DNA from: Nitrospira sp. CG24B
GTDB lineage: Bacteria; Nitrospirota; Nitrospiria; Nitrospirales; Nitrospiraceae
Direction: 5' to 3'
Assembly: GCA_002869845.2 (NCBI GenBank)
Contig: NEWS02000004.1
Span: 1,583,721 to 1,633,683, forward strand
DNA length: 49,963 nucleotides
The position numbers and the translations under genes are program-made. Under the pieces are notes generated by a model that saw only the letters and a list, made by a program, of their open reading frames with translations, ran no database searches and was not told where the DNA came from. How positions within the stretch are numbered: position 1 is the stretch's first letter; every line of letters starts with the position of its first letter. Below, in pieces: positions 1 to 9,311 of the stretch.

Positions 1-1
1 C

Positions 2-670
2 ACTGAAGCCGCGTCACTTTTGGAACGCGAACGCATGCCCTGCCTCTTGGTCAAGGATACCGAGTCTCGTTTCGGACTTATGACTCCGACCGACATCGTC
101 AAAAAGGTCGTTGCGCAGGGCCTCGAACCGGATGACATCGAGGTCCGTGCCATCATGACACGACCGGTCCAATTTATCGAGTACGATCGCGCGATGGACG
201 AGGCGTCAGCGCTCATGATGTCCACCGGGACACCGATCCTCATCGTCACGAAACAAAATCAACCGGTCGGTGTCCTCACCGCGAGAGACCTGATCCTCTC
301 TCCAAAACGATGCTCGACAAAGATCTCAGCCACCATCAGTGTCCTAGAGGGAGAGGGTGTGGGAGAGGAGCATCAGGTCGCCATCTCACAGCTCAGTCAT
401 GCCGGTGCTTCGGTGGAGTCTCCCTCGCTGTTACTGCCAGGAACCAGAGTCCTATTGAGCTTTTGCCTCTCTGAGATGATGAGTCCTTTGACTATCCGAG
501 GGAATATTTTGAATACCACGCAAGTTGAGCCGGTATCTGGCACCTCCGGTTCCCTCATAGCCGCGCCTCGGGGTATAGAGATACAATTCGTCGATCTCTC
601 TCCCGCAGACCAGTCCAGAATCAAATCCTGGGTACTGGCCAATCTCCCTAAGACGTTCGAGTCCTCCTAG
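2..670 (+). CDS. CBS-domain / PilZ-domain protein (5' end outside window)
   Basis: The reading frame is open to the left edge, so the true start lies outside the window; the TTG at 20 need not be the start. The visible part holds most of a CBS pair: one motif ends in GLMTPTDIVKK, and a second runs through IMTRPVQFIEYDRAMDEA to PVGVLTARDLI. CBS pairs usually bind adenine nucleotides or SAM. The C-terminal half (from about KISATISVL to the end) has the spacing of a PilZ-like beta-barrel, with GIEIQFVDLSPADQSRIKSWV near the end, typical of PilZ proteins. The canonical RxxxR c-di-GMP motif is not obvious. It is probably a cytoplasmic signalling protein joining nucleotide sensing to c-di-GMP-type output; the CBS part is secure, the PilZ part less so. 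Confidence 0.7.
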   Translation, partial: TEAASLLERERMPCLLVKDTESRFGLMTPTDIVKKVVAQGLEPDDIEVRAIMTRPVQFIEYDRAMDEASALMMSTGTPILIVTKQNQPVGVLTARDLILSPKRCSTKISATISVLEGEGVGEEHQVAISQLSHAGASVESPSLLLPGTRVLLSFCLSEMMSPLTIRGNILNTTQVEPVSGTSGSLIAAPRGIEIQFVDLSPADQSRIKSWVLANLPKTFESS

Positions 671-752
671 ACCACACCAGATCCCGGCAATCTTTGACCA
701 ACGTCTAATCCATTGGTACAATTTTATGTCTCACTCAATGGAAAGGGTAGCT

Positions 753-1808
753 ATGAATACAACCGGTAAGTCTTCGCAGGGTCGATCCCGCCCCGTTTTA
801 TCGCGAGATGAGATTCTTCATCAGGTCAGCACCCTTCTTGATAGCCCAGAGGATGACCTGCATGCCGCACTCATGCGAGAGCTCCTGACGGGCATGTTGA
901 AACTCCATGACGCACACTTAGATCTCTTGGATGTGAAAATCGTGAACCGCGCCGTCAAAGAACTGCGTCATGCATTCGGCGTCTTCAATGGCTATCGGAA
1001 CCGGCAGAAAGTCAGCATTTTTGGCTCAGCACGCACCCCCTCCACCGATCCTAATTATCAACTCGCCCACCAATTCTCCCAAGCCATCGTCCGCGAAGGG
1101 TTCATGGTCATCACCGGTGGGGCAGATGGGATCATGCGTGCCGCCCAAGAGGGTGCCGGACGCGAGAACAGCTTCGGCGTCAACATTATGCTGCCCTTCG
1201 AACAAGGTCCGAACTCCACGATCGCCGATGACCCAAAGCTCATTACCTTCAAATACTTTTTCACCCGCAAGTTGATGTTTCAAAAGGAAGCCAACGCCAT
1301 CGCGCTCTTCCCTGGTGGGTTCGGCACACATGACGAAGGTTTTGAAATCCTCACGCTCGCCCAGACGGGCAAAAGTGATCCACAACCAATCATCTGCCTT
1401 CAGGCCCCCGGCTGCGACTATTGGGACGATTGGTCGGCCTTTGTGACGAGGCAACTGCTGAAGCGTAAGCTCATCAATGAAGAGGACATGAGTCTCTTCT
1501 CAATCGTCACGACCGCAGATGCAGCCGTGAGCCAGATCCTCAGATTCTATCGCCGCTATCATTCCATGCGCTTTGTGGGACGAGAGCTCGTCATGCGCCT
1601 CAAGCAGGCCATTACGCCTGAGCAACTCGAACAGCTCCGGGACCGATTCTCCGATCTCCTATCGGACGGCACGTTCGAACTTCGCGGCCCACTCACGGAA
1701 GAATTGGACGAACCGACTCTTCGTGATCTCCCTCGACTCGTGTTCACGTTTAATCGACGCAACGCCGGCCGACTTCGCCAGTTGATCAGCCACCTGAACG
1801 AGTTGTGA
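753..1808 (+). CDS. LOG-family (TIGR00730-like) Rossmann-fold nucleotide-processing protein
   Basis: This protein of about 351 aa has the LOG/lysine-decarboxylase-like Rossmann fold: SIFGSARTP at the first strand-loop, VITGGADGIMRAAQEGA, and the diagnostic PGGFGTHDE motif at about residues 187-195. Characterised family members are phosphoribohydrolases acting on nucleoside 5'-monophosphates (cytokinin-activating LOG, bacterial PpnN). The N-terminal 80 residues and the C-terminal helical extension make it longer than plain LOG proteins (about 190 aa). The frame is open from an ATG at 726, but the ATG at 753 has GGAAAGGG just upstream and is preferred. It precedes a DHH phosphoesterase and a rhomboid on the same strand. 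Substrate is unknown. Confidence 0.8.
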   Translation: MNTTGKSSQGRSRPVLSRDEILHQVSTLLDSPEDDLHAALMRELLTGMLKLHDAHLDLLDVKIVNRAVKELRHAFGVFNGYRNRQKVSIFGSARTPSTDPNYQLAHQFSQAIVREGFMVITGGADGIMRAAQEGAGRENSFGVNIMLPFEQGPNSTIADDPKLITFKYFFTRKLMFQKEANAIALFPGGFGTHDEGFEILTLAQTGKSDPQPIICLQAPGCDYWDDWSAFVTRQLLKRKLINEEDMSLFSIVTTADAAVSQILRFYRRYHSMRFVGRELVMRLKQAITPEQLEQLRDRFSDLLSDGTFELRGPLTEELDEPTLRDLPRLVFTFNRRNAGRLRQLISHLNEL

Positions 1809-1887
1809 GCCCTGCAGTACAAGTAGGCATAAACGCGACAGATGCCTTTTAGTCCTGACTTGGGCATGCTATTCTCTCCCAACTCTT

Positions 1888-2760
1888 ATGGGTCACGTAG
1901 CTTCAGCACCTCCATTCCATGGTTCTCCGGACATTGTCCTGTACCATGCTGAATGTTCCGATGGGTTCGGGGCGGCCTGGGCTCTCTGGAAAAAGTTTCC
2001 GAGCGCGAGTTTTTCACCAGTCAAACACGGCCACCCGCCCCCTCCCGATCTCAAGGATCGCCGTGTCGTGATCGTCGATTTCAGCTACGCTCGACCGATC
2101 CTGGAAGCCATGGCCTCCGAGACCAAGGAACTTCTCATTCTGGATCACCATATCACCGCCGAACGGATCTTGGACGGCTTTTCACACGCGTACTTCGATC
2201 AAACAAAATCGGGCGCCGTCCTAAGCTGGGAATGGACCCACCGCACGCCGGCTCCCTGGCTGCTTCAATACATTCAGGACAAGGATTTATGGACCTGGGC
2301 TTTGCCGAACAGTCGCGAAATCAACGCGGCCTTGGCTTCCTACCCCTTTGACTTCAACGTATGGGATCGCTTTACTCAGTCGACGCTCGAGCAGGAAGGC
2401 CGAGCCATCTTGCGGTATGAACAGGAACTGGTCGGTAAACTCGCGGCACAGGCTGCTCTGGTTGAATTCCAGGGGGTGGTCGTTCCCTCCGTGCAAAGCG
2501 CCATTCTCACGAGCCAAATTGGCGAACGGCTCTCGCCGCATCATCCTTTTTGCCTGATCTGGCATGACCGCGATGGTCGTCGCTATTTCAGCATGCGATC
2601 CCGAGCCGACGGGACTGATGTTGGGACCATTGCCGCCTCATTTGGCGGCGGGGGCCATACCCATGCAGCCGGCTTTTCCGTTCCGTTGGAGACGGATGGG
2701 ACTCCTCCGAGTGATCCTAGATTGCCTCGTGTGTTCCGAGAACGTCGCCAAACAGCATAG
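1888..2760 (+). CDS. DHH/DHHA1-family phosphoesterase
   Basis: This is a 290-aa protein with the DHH superfamily layout. The N-terminal metal-binding motifs are YHAECSDGFGAAW (about residues 19-31), VIVDFSY (61-67) and the eponymous LDHH (85-88). The C-terminal DHHA1 nucleotide-binding motif is FGGGGHTHAAGF (about 252-263). The family hydrolyses phosphodiester or phosphoanhydride bonds (nanoRNases, cyclic-dinucleotide phosphodiesterases, exopolyphosphatases). The ECSDG form of the first motif is typical of an uncharacterised subgroup, so the substrate cannot be named. It ends 12 bp before the rhomboid gene and is probably co-transcribed with it. No signal peptide or membrane segment is visible, so it is cytoplasmic. 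Confidence 0.85.
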   Translation: MGHVASAPPFHGSPDIVLYHAECSDGFGAAWALWKKFPSASFSPVKHGHPPPPDLKDRRVVIVDFSYARPILEAMASETKELLILDHHITAERILDGFSHAYFDQTKSGAVLSWEWTHRTPAPWLLQYIQDKDLWTWALPNSREINAALASYPFDFNVWDRFTQSTLEQEGRAILRYEQELVGKLAAQAALVEFQGVVVPSVQSAILTSQIGERLSPHHPFCLIWHDRDGRRYFSMRSRADGTDVGTIAASFGGGGHTHAAGFSVPLETDGTPPSDPRLPRVFRERRQTA

Positions 2761-2772
2761 CCGCAGACCCTC

Positions 2773-3471
2773 ATGATTCCTCTCCACGACGATAATCCCA
2801 CTCAACGGACTCCCATCGTCACGATGATCTTTATCGGCATCTGTGTCGCGGTGTTTCTCTATCAAGTGAATCTTCCCAAGGAGGCTGCCGAGCTTTTCGC
2901 ATTTCAATACGGCGCCATCCCTGCCATTGTCTTCGGCCAGGCTTCGCTTCCCGAGGAAGCCGTTGCCTTTCCGGCATCCCTCAGCCTGGTGACCAGCATG
3001 TTTCTTCATGGAGGCTGGATGCACCTACTTGGGAACATGCTCTACCTTTGGATTTTCGGCAATAACATCGAAGATGCGATGGGTCACGCGAAGTTCGTCG
3101 TCTTCTATCTCCTATCCGGTATCCTGGCTGCGCTGAGCCATGCCGTAACTGACCCTTCCTCCCAAATCCCGATGGTGGGCGCCAGCGGAGCCATCTCGGC
3201 TGTGCTCGGTGCCTATCTGCTGTTATTTCCACGCGCTCACGTGCTGGTCTTGCTGCCGGCGATCGGGATGACCCGAGTGGCAGCGGGCATCGTTCTCGGC
3301 ATGTGGTTTATCACGCAGCTGATCAGCGGAGGCATGAGCGTAGGCGCGACAGGAGGGGGCGTCGCCTTTTTCGCTCATATCGGTGGATTCATCGCAGGCA
3401 TGGCACTGATTGGTCTTTTCAAACGGAAGGATGTGCGGTTTTTTTCGCCTGGCCGGTCGACGTGGTCTTAA
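2773..3471 (+). CDS. rhomboid-family intramembrane serine protease
   Basis: This 232-aa polytopic membrane protein cleaves substrates within the membrane. The sequence shows the rhomboid core: the loop HGGWMHLLGNMLYLWIFGNN, the catalytic serine in GASGAISAVLGAY (about S138), and the partner histidine in AHIGGFIAGM (about H202). Glycine-rich helices between them fit the fold. An N-terminal helix (TIVTMIFIGICVAVFLYQV) follows a short cytosolic segment. It is of the compact bacterial form found in many Nitrospirota and Deltaproteobacteria. It lies 12 bp after the DHH gene and converges with the kinase-like gene on the other strand. The substrate is unknown. Confidence 0.9.
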   Translation: MIPLHDDNPTQRTPIVTMIFIGICVAVFLYQVNLPKEAAELFAFQYGAIPAIVFGQASLPEEAVAFPASLSLVTSMFLHGGWMHLLGNMLYLWIFGNNIEDAMGHAKFVVFYLLSGILAALSHAVTDPSSQIPMVGASGAISAVLGAYLLLFPRAHVLVLLPAIGMTRVAAGIVLGMWFITQLISGGMSVGATGGGVAFFAHIGGFIAGMALIGLFKRKDVRFFSPGRSTWS

Positions 3472-3504
3472 TGAGGACGTCCCTCCCTGAACCGAGAAGA
3501 CTGC

Positions 3505-5478
3505 TCATGCAGCATCCAACATCTCTCTGACCTTCTCGACTAAGCCGGACTGACGGTAGGGATGCTGTAGGACAAACCGCTGATTGATCCGATGGTGCTG
3601 AATCGTTTCATCATCGTAGCCCGAGACAAACAGCGTCTTCATCGTTGGATGCTGGCTCAGAAGTCGGCGGGCAAGTTCACGCCCTCCGATTTCACGCATC
3701 ACTAAGGGACTCACTGCGAGATGAACAATCCCCTTATAGTGTTGAGTGAGCATCAGCGCCTCGACCGATGAGGCGGCCTCCAAAACTCGATAGCGATGGC
3801 GCTGTAAAATGGACCGTGCCAGCTTCCGCTCGATTTCGCTTTCCTCCACAAGCAGGATCGTTTCATCCCCTTTGGCCAACATCGCTTTGGGAGTCATCCC
3901 ATCCCGTATCCCCTGCGCCGGGACCGCAGGGAACATGACTCGGACGACCGTCCCTTGCCCTGGCCGACTCTCGACGTCTAGAAGGCCTCGGTTTTGTTTA
4001 ACAATCCCGAAGACCGCAGTGAGACCAAGGCCGATGTTGGTTTCTTTCGTCGAGAACAGCGGTTCGAACATATGGGCCTGAGTGTCCAAACTCATGCCGG
4101 TTCCTGTATCACTGATTTGAATGAGGATCTGGGAATGTGTTGTATTGATTGACACCGGTCTGGCCAATGTTGAGAGATCCGCAATGGTCTTGATCTCAAT
4201 CGTCAGTCGGCCTCCGTTGGGCATCGCATCTCGTGCATTGACGACCAATTGAAGAAGAACGGTTTCCAAGCCTTCTCTATCCACCTCGGCATAGGCCACC
4301 TGCTCATCCACCTTGACGACCAGCTCAATATGGTCAGGTAAAAGACTCACGATCATACTGTGCAAATCAGCGAATACCGCTTGGACGGACCAGATGTGTC
4401 CAACGTGCCGGCTCTCACACTCCAGTGCAATGAGCTGAGCCGTAAGCGTGGCGGCCTTTCCCCCGACTCTAAAGAGCTCATCGGCAGAAGATCTGAGAGG
4501 GTCGTTCGGCTGCAGACCCGATAACATGACACCGGTCTGCTTTCCAATGACAGCAAACAACGCCCCGAATTCACCGGCAATTCTGGCCGTGACTCGACCG
4601 ACGGCTTCCATCTTCTGTGCCTCATGAAGTTGCCGCTCAAGTCCCTTCCTGACAACATGCCCCTCACGGAGGCCGACATTCGCCTTTGCAAGGTCCTCTT
4701 TCAGGGATTTAATTCTGGCTTCAAGGTGAGTTTTGGCGGCCTCCAATTCCTCCTCGGTCTTCTTCAGCTGCTCTACATCTTTCTGGAGCGAGGCCTTTTC
4801 TCCCTGAGCAACAGCCGTGCTTTCTAGTGCGACCCCGTAGAACACCGCCATGACGAGAAGAACCGGGATGCCCAGCAGCTGTCCGGTAGCCATGACTCCG
4901 GTTTGCAGTACCCCCTCATACAGCACAGCCGCATAGCCAGCACTCAAAAGTAGTGAGAGGCCAAGTAGATGACTGAGCCGCCTGACTGACGCCGCCACCA
5001 ACATAAGAACAAAATAGGCAATGTACAGATCTGATCGGGCGTTTCCGGAAAGATAGATGACCGTTGTCACGAGGAGCGTATCTACCGCAACAAGTCCTGC
5101 ACTAAACCAGGCCGATCCCAGTAGAGCTTGAGGCAACATCGCGATGGCGAGGATTCCCAGCCATAGTCCTACCACCAGACTATTGCTCATCACTCGACTC
5201 ACGACTGATTCGGCACCGAAGAGCAATTCATACGAAAGGATGATGGTAACGAGGCCCTGGAGAACCAGGAACCGGGAGCTTGGGTTCGAGAGCAACCGAC
5301 AGAGTCTAGCCGACGCCTGACTGGTACCTGTTTGGACCAAATTGTGTCCCATGCTTTTCGTGCCTCCCGCTTGCAACAGGACGTGGGAGCCAGCAAGTGT
5401 CATACCCCAGGATTCCCAGCCAACCATGTTATTTACGAGGGTTGTGATCTTCCTCCCGATCCTTTTCGGACCAGCCAT
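3505..5478 (-). CDS. membrane hybrid histidine-kinase-like protein with degenerate phosphotransfer sites
   Basis: About 657 aa: five to six hydrophobic helices, a coiled coil (about residues 220-280), a DHp-like helix (about 285-320), a HATPase_c domain (about 395-510) and a C-terminal receiver-like domain (about 537-655). The ATPase motifs look good: NARDAMPNGG (N box), DTGTGM (G1) and GLGLTAVFGIVKQNRG (G2). The DHp helix, however, reads RIAGEFGALFAVI where family members have AHDFNNLL, so the phospho-accepting His is absent. The receiver has VEESE for the usual acidic VDDE, SPLVM for the usual D-x-VMP, and LQHPY for LQKPF, so Asp and Lys are lost too. The ORF is intact, suggesting a retained non-canonical role. 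Start: the first frame-open codon is a TTG at 5484; the ATG at 5478 is preferred. Confidence 0.85.
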   Translation of the reverse strand: MAGPKRIGRKITTLVNNMVGWESWGMTLAGSHVLLQAGGTKSMGHNLVQTGTSQASARLCRLLSNPSSRFLVLQGLVTIILSYELLFGAESVVSRVMSNSLVVGLWLGILAIAMLPQALLGSAWFSAGLVAVDTLLVTTVIYLSGNARSDLYIAYFVLMLVAASVRRLSHLLGLSLLLSAGYAAVLYEGVLQTGVMATGQLLGIPVLLVMAVFYGVALESTAVAQGEKASLQKDVEQLKKTEEELEAAKTHLEARIKSLKEDLAKANVGLREGHVVRKGLERQLHEAQKMEAVGRVTARIAGEFGALFAVIGKQTGVMLSGLQPNDPLRSSADELFRVGGKAATLTAQLIALECESRHVGHIWSVQAVFADLHSMIVSLLPDHIELVVKVDEQVAYAEVDREGLETVLLQLVVNARDAMPNGGRLTIEIKTIADLSTLARPVSINTTHSQILIQISDTGTGMSLDTQAHMFEPLFSTKETNIGLGLTAVFGIVKQNRGLLDVESRPGQGTVVRVMFPAVPAQGIRDGMTPKAMLAKGDETILLVEESEIERKLARSILQRHRYRVLEAASSVEALMLTQHYKGIVHLAVSPLVMREIGGRELARRLLSQHPTMKTLFVSGYDDETIQHHRINQRFVLQHPYRQSGLVEKVREMLDAA

Positions 5479-5556
5479 TAACAAAATCGAACGACAGGAG
5501 CCTGCTGGCTGCCGAAAAGCCTTTTCACCTCATGTACTTGATGTATGGGAACGAAC

Positions 5557-6720
5557 TTAGGCGGGCTTTGGGACCCGTTTGATGAATTGGTTCGCCAATT
5601 CTGCTGCTGTCGCCACTTGAAGAGCGGTAAAGGTCACATGCCCCATCTTCCTCCCAGGACGCATCATCCGCTTTCCGTACAGATGAAGCACAGCCCCTGG
5701 AGTTGAATGGAGTCCGTAGGATCCTTCACTGGATGTGACAGCTCTCATTTCCTCACCAATGAGATTGACCATCACCGCGGGGCTCAAAAGTCTTGTTTCT
5801 CCCAATGGAAGCCCACAGGTCACTCGTACCTGTTGCTCGAATTGGGATACCGTACAGACGTCCAACGTATAGTGACCCGAGTTGTGAGGACGAGGTGCAA
5901 TCTCGTTAATCAGCAGGGACCCATCGTTGGCCTGGAAGAGTTCCACACAAAATACACCTACACCCTGTAACGCCGTGACGGCTCGTTTCGAAAGTTCTGT
6001 TGCCTGCTCAGCAACATCAAGTGGAATAGCAGCAGGCACCCGCGTTTCTCGTAAGATGCCCAGCTCATGCCGATTCTCGACCACTGGATACACACAGGAC
6101 ACCCCACACCCGCTTCGCACGACGAGCACCGAGAGCTCTCGGACATATGCAATGAACTGTTCGAGAATCCATCGTTGACCGGACTTGACTGTTCCCAAGA
6201 TGTGTTCAAGTTCCTGGACATCCGAAGGTGTTCGGAGTAGCCACTGACCTTTCCCGTCGTACCCACTCATTGCGGTCTTACAGACAGCGGGAAGGCCGAG
6301 ACGGTCGACAGCTGAGACTAGTTGAGATACCGATTCGACGATGGCGAACGCGGGGACAGAGAGGTGTCGTGATAATAAGTATTGCTTCTGTTCAATCCGG
6401 TCTTGGAGGATCTTAAGCACAGCTCCCGTAGGTCGCATCGGGCAACGCATCTCCAGCCATTCACAGAGCTCAGCCGGCACATTTTCCCATTCCAAGGTCA
6501 CGGCATCGACGAGACTGGCAAATCGGTCGCGGGCGCCAAGATCTGAGAATGGCGCAGTACATGAGTGGGTGGCAAGCCGATGAGCTGGCGCGTCCACATC
6601 TGGATCCCAGACAGCCACCTGATAGCCCATGCGGTGGGCAGCCTCAGTGAACATCGCCCCCAATTGTCCTCCACCCAATACTCCGAGCGTGGAGCCAGGC
6701 TCAAGGACTCGTTCCGTCAC
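5557..6720 (-). CDS. purK: N5-carboxyaminoimidazole ribonucleotide synthase PurK
   Basis: PurK uses ATP and bicarbonate to carboxylate AIR to N5-CAIR in de novo purine synthesis. The 387-aa protein begins with the PurK nucleotide loop [20 protein letters not shown] and continues through the ATP-grasp domain: [20 protein letters not shown], then [13 protein letters not shown] as ATP-binding loop, then [14 protein letters not shown]. The metal-binding stretch [17 protein letters not shown] is diagnostic. Length is normal. Its ATG overlaps the last codons of purE by 4 bp (ATGA), so the two are translationally coupled and PurE's substrate is made by its neighbour. The function is secure. Confidence 0.96.
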   Translation of the reverse strand: MTERVLEPGSTLGVLGGGQLGAMFTEAAHRMGYQVAVWDPDVDAPAHRLATHSCTAPFSDLGARDRFASLVDAVTLEWENVPAELCEWLEMRCPMRPTGAVLKILQDRIEQKQYLLSRHLSVPAFAIVESVSQLVSAVDRLGLPAVCKTAMSGYDGKGQWLLRTPSDVQELEHILGTVKSGQRWILEQFIAYVRELSVLVVRSGCGVSCVYPVVENRHELGILRETRVPAAIPLDVAEQATELSKRAVTALQGVGVFCVELFQANDGSLLINEIAPRPHNSGHYTLDVCTVSQFEQQVRVTCGLPLGETRLLSPAVMVNLIGEEMRAVTSSEGSYGLHSTPGAVLHLYGKRMMRPGRKMGHVTFTALQVATAAELANQFIKRVPKPA

Positions 6721-7310
6721 GGTTGTCGGCTCATCTCGTCCGCTCCGAGGTTACCAAGACCTGTGCCCTTGGCCTCGGGAGAATTGAGAACGCTCTTCGT
6801 TTGAGCCGCCCGATAGCGCTTAATGTTTTGAGCAATTTCAGGATGGCTTCCCGCCAAAATCTGTCCTGCGAGAAGGCCAGCATTTTCGGCGCCTCCGATC
6901 GCCACGGTGGCCACGGGAATGCCTTTGGGCATCTGAACGATTGACAACAAGGAATCGAGGCCGCGAAGATTTTCCGTAGGAATCGGGACACCGATCACTG
7001 GAAGATGAGTCTTTGCTGCCAGCATGCCGGGAAGGTGAGCCGCTCCTCCAGCCCCCGCAATGATGACTTTGATCCCACGCCCTGGAGCACTGGCGGCATA
7101 CTCGAAGAGGCGGTCCGGCGTTCGATGCGCAGAAACGACGAGTAGCTCATAGGGAATATTGAGCTCGTCCAAAATCTCGCCGGCCTTTCCCAAAATGGGA
7201 AAATCTGATTTACTCCCCCCCAAGACCCCGACAAGCGGCTTGCGGTTCTTGACCTCTCGGCTCGCTCGTTGCCTAGAGCGTTTTGCTGCGTGCAGTATTC
7301 TGGCCATCAT
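6717..7310 (-). CDS. purE: N5-CAIR mutase PurE (class I)
   Basis: PurE rearranges N5-CAIR to CAIR, the step after PurK. The class I signature is present: [13 protein letters not shown] near residue 30, the catalytic [13 protein letters not shown], and [21 protein letters not shown]. The core is flanked by an N-terminal basic extension of about 20 residues and a C-terminal tail, giving 197 aa against about 165 for many PurE proteins. An AGAAGGAGAGG-like ribosome site precedes the two adjacent ATG codons (7310 and 7307). It is the first gene of the purE-purK pair, and the IS1380 element starts about 230 bp upstream of it. The function is secure. Confidence 0.95.
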   Translation of the reverse strand: MMARILHAAKRSRQRASREVKNRKPLVGVLGGSKSDFPILGKAGEILDELNIPYELLVVSAHRTPDRLFEYAASAPGRGIKVIIAGAGGAAHLPGMLAAKTHLPVIGVPIPTENLRGLDSLLSIVQMPKGIPVATVAIGGAENAGLLAGQILAGSHPEIAQNIKRYRAAQTKSVLNSPEAKGTGLGNLGADEMSRQP

Positions 7311-7541
7311 CTACCTCTCCTTCTATCTCCACCATGCAGTCTCTTTCCAGAGAAAAAGTAGTGGCACCTTAGCGAGTCCAACTATTGGGGTCAAGGAGAT
7401 TGGAGGTGTGACAATGACCCCTTCGAACAATTGAGCGTGGTACGGCGCTAACAGCAATTCGCTGGTTTGCATACACAACGAGACCGGCACAGGACCTATG
7501 GCTGCCGATCTCGGTGCGTTGGAGAAATGAACATGCACTAG

Positions 7542-7561
7542 ATAATCCCGGATTCCGCAGT
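7542..7561 (+). repeat. left terminal inverted repeat of the IS1380-family element
   Basis: Twenty bases (ataatcccggattccgcagt) that recur inverted at 9094-9113 with no mismatch. Confidence 0.88.
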
Positions 7562-7619
7562 TGATATGAATTGAGGTAGAATCGGCAGCCATATTCTCTT
7601 GGTCACCCAGGAGGTTGGC

Positions 7620-9071
7620 ATGCGCGTTCGTTCAGCTCCGGTCTCACCGCTCTACCCCAAGCTCCGCTTTGCGTTTACCGATCATCCGATCACTGTGTGG
7701 GCGGGGGTGATTCTGCTCCGGCTGTATTTCGAACTGCTCGGCCTGCGAGCCGCGCTCATCCCGCTGCTGGGGCCCTTCGCGAAGACCTCGAACAATCAGA
7801 TTCCCGCCGTCGACGTGCTCCTGGCCTGGTGGTACGGACTGGCGCTGGGCGCCGAACGGTTTGAACATTTGACCCGGTATCGGCGCGATCCGTTGCTGTC
7901 CAGGCTGCTGGGGCTGCCGCGGTTTCCCTCCCCCGATACGGTGCGGCGATTCTTCGGGCGGTTCACCTATCGCCACACGACCGACGTGTCGGAGGCCCTG
8001 ATGCGGCTGTCGTTGCAACGCCTGCGGCCGACGCTGCTGGGCCATACTCTGGATCTGGATTCCACCGTGTTCTGTCGCTATGGCGCACACGAGGGCAGTC
8101 TCATTGGGCACAATCCACTCAAACACGGCCGGCCCTCCCATCATCCGCTGGTCGCGTGGCTCAGCGAGCGCCGGCGACTCTTATGGGCCACCTTGCGGGC
8201 AGGCCATGCGGGGACGGCCAACGGCGTGCGAGAGTTTCTCGCGCAAGCGCTGACGATGTTGCCGGCGGGGCATCGAATCGGACTGGTGCGGGCGGATGCC
8301 GGCTTTTTTGTGAGTGCGTTCCTGACCGCCTTGGAAGCCCGCGACTTGCCCTATATCATTGTGGCCCGGCTGACTCCGCTGGTGCGGAAGCTGGTCATCC
8401 ACCGTATTCCCGAAGCGGATTGGCAACCCGTCACACGCGGCATCGCCGTCGCGGATGTGCTGGCGACCCTCCCGGCCTGGCGGGGCCAGACTCGCCGGTT
8501 TGTGTGTCTACGGCAGACCCTGACGGAGCGGCCCACGGCCAGTGGGCGGCGGTTGATCGAGTGTCCCGGCTACACCTACCGCGTGCTCGTCACCACCGTA
8601 CCCTTTGCCGCAGAACTGGTCACCCGGATGTATGCCGGTCGGGCCGACTGTGAGAACCGCATTAAGGAACTCAAGGAGGACCTCAGTCTCGATACGTTCT
8701 GCCTCCAGTCCTTCGACGCGACCGATGCGGCCTTCCGGACCGGCTGTGTCCTCTACAACCTGCTCATGGGGTTTCGGGAGACGGTCTTGCCCTCGTGCTG
8801 GTTTGAGCGGCGGCTGCGGGCCGTGCGAGATCTGGTGTTCCTGGTCGGAGCCGATCTGATTCCGAAAGCGCGACGGCTGCGCGTCCGATTCGCCGTCCCT
8901 CGGGAGGAACGGTCCGAGTTCCTCCAGCGCCTTCGCACGCTCTCCGAGGGGCTTCCGATTGCGGCGCAGTTGGAGTGGGAACTCACCGACGCGAATGAGA
9001 CGAATCAGCCCTCTGTTTACACCACGAATGTCCCGACGCCGACCGTCCGGCCGTCACCCCACACGCCATGA
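7620..9071 (+). CDS. IS1380-family transposase
   Basis: This DDE transposase of about 483 aa carries family motifs in order: LDLDSTVF with the first catalytic Asp, GHNPLKHGRPSHHPL, VRADAGFF with the second Asp, and the Glu in RADCENRIKELKED. No frameshift or internal stop is visible, so the element may still be active. The frame is open from a TTG at 7599, but the ATG at 7620 has a perfect AGGAGG at 7609-7614 and is the better start. The C-terminal 25 residues are low in complexity and rich in Thr and Pro. Confidence 0.92.
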   Translation: MRVRSAPVSPLYPKLRFAFTDHPITVWAGVILLRLYFELLGLRAALIPLLGPFAKTSNNQIPAVDVLLAWWYGLALGAERFEHLTRYRRDPLLSRLLGLPRFPSPDTVRRFFGRFTYRHTTDVSEALMRLSLQRLRPTLLGHTLDLDSTVFCRYGAHEGSLIGHNPLKHGRPSHHPLVAWLSERRRLLWATLRAGHAGTANGVREFLAQALTMLPAGHRIGLVRADAGFFVSAFLTALEARDLPYIIVARLTPLVRKLVIHRIPEADWQPVTRGIAVADVLATLPAWRGQTRRFVCLRQTLTERPTASGRRLIECPGYTYRVLVTTVPFAAELVTRMYAGRADCENRIKELKEDLSLDTFCLQSFDATDAAFRTGCVLYNLLMGFRETVLPSCWFERRLRAVRDLVFLVGADLIPKARRLRVRFAVPREERSEFLQRLRTLSEGLPIAAQLEWELTDANETNQPSVYTTNVPTPTVRPSPHTP

Positions 9072-9093
9072 GCCGCCCCCTAAGCACATCACT

Positions 9094-9113
9094 ACTGCGG
9101 AATCCGGGATTAT
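9094..9113 (-). repeat. right terminal inverted repeat of the IS1380-family element
   Basis: Exact reverse complement of the 20 bases at 7542-7561. Confidence 0.88.
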
Positions 9114-9166
9114 AAGATTCTAATCTAATATTCTCCGATAGCCTTGAGTCTTTTAATATTGTAAGA

Positions 9167-9195
9167 TTGACACTCGTTTGATTCTTTGGACATTT
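9167..9195 (+). promoter_or_regulatory. possible sigma-70-type promoter for the polysaccharide genes
   Basis: A perfect TTGACA (9167-9172) is followed after 17 bases by ACATTT (9190-9195), a weak -10 box. It lies in the A+T-rich gap between the insertion sequence and the aminotransferase gene, about 115 bp before its start. Only the -35 match is strong, so this is tentative. Confidence 0.3.
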
Positions 9196-9311
9196 TCTTG
9201 GACGGATACAGCTTCATGGCCCCTCCAAAAGGTGGGTTGTGCTTTTCTGGAATTATGGGAAAGTAGAGATCTGAGGTGGGCATGTTTGTTAGCTGAAGAG
9301 GAGATCTGTGA

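Larger units (their letters stand above)
7542..9113 (+). mobile_element. IS1380-family insertion sequence, apparently complete
   Basis: One intact transposase gene is bounded by perfect 20-bp inverted ends: ataatcccggattccgcagt at 7542-7561 and its reverse complement at 9094-9113. The total is about 1.57 kb, usual for the family. The interior is visibly richer in G+C than the polysaccharide genes to the right. I could not find a convincing target-site duplication next to the inverted repeats; the exact outer base may be a few nucleotides inside the stated limits. It separates purE from the polysaccharide block. Confidence 0.85.

Noticed and set aside
7323..7541. A - strand frame between purE and the insertion sequence
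   Set aside because: It has no recognised domain and its start would lie in the insertion sequence; likely chance.
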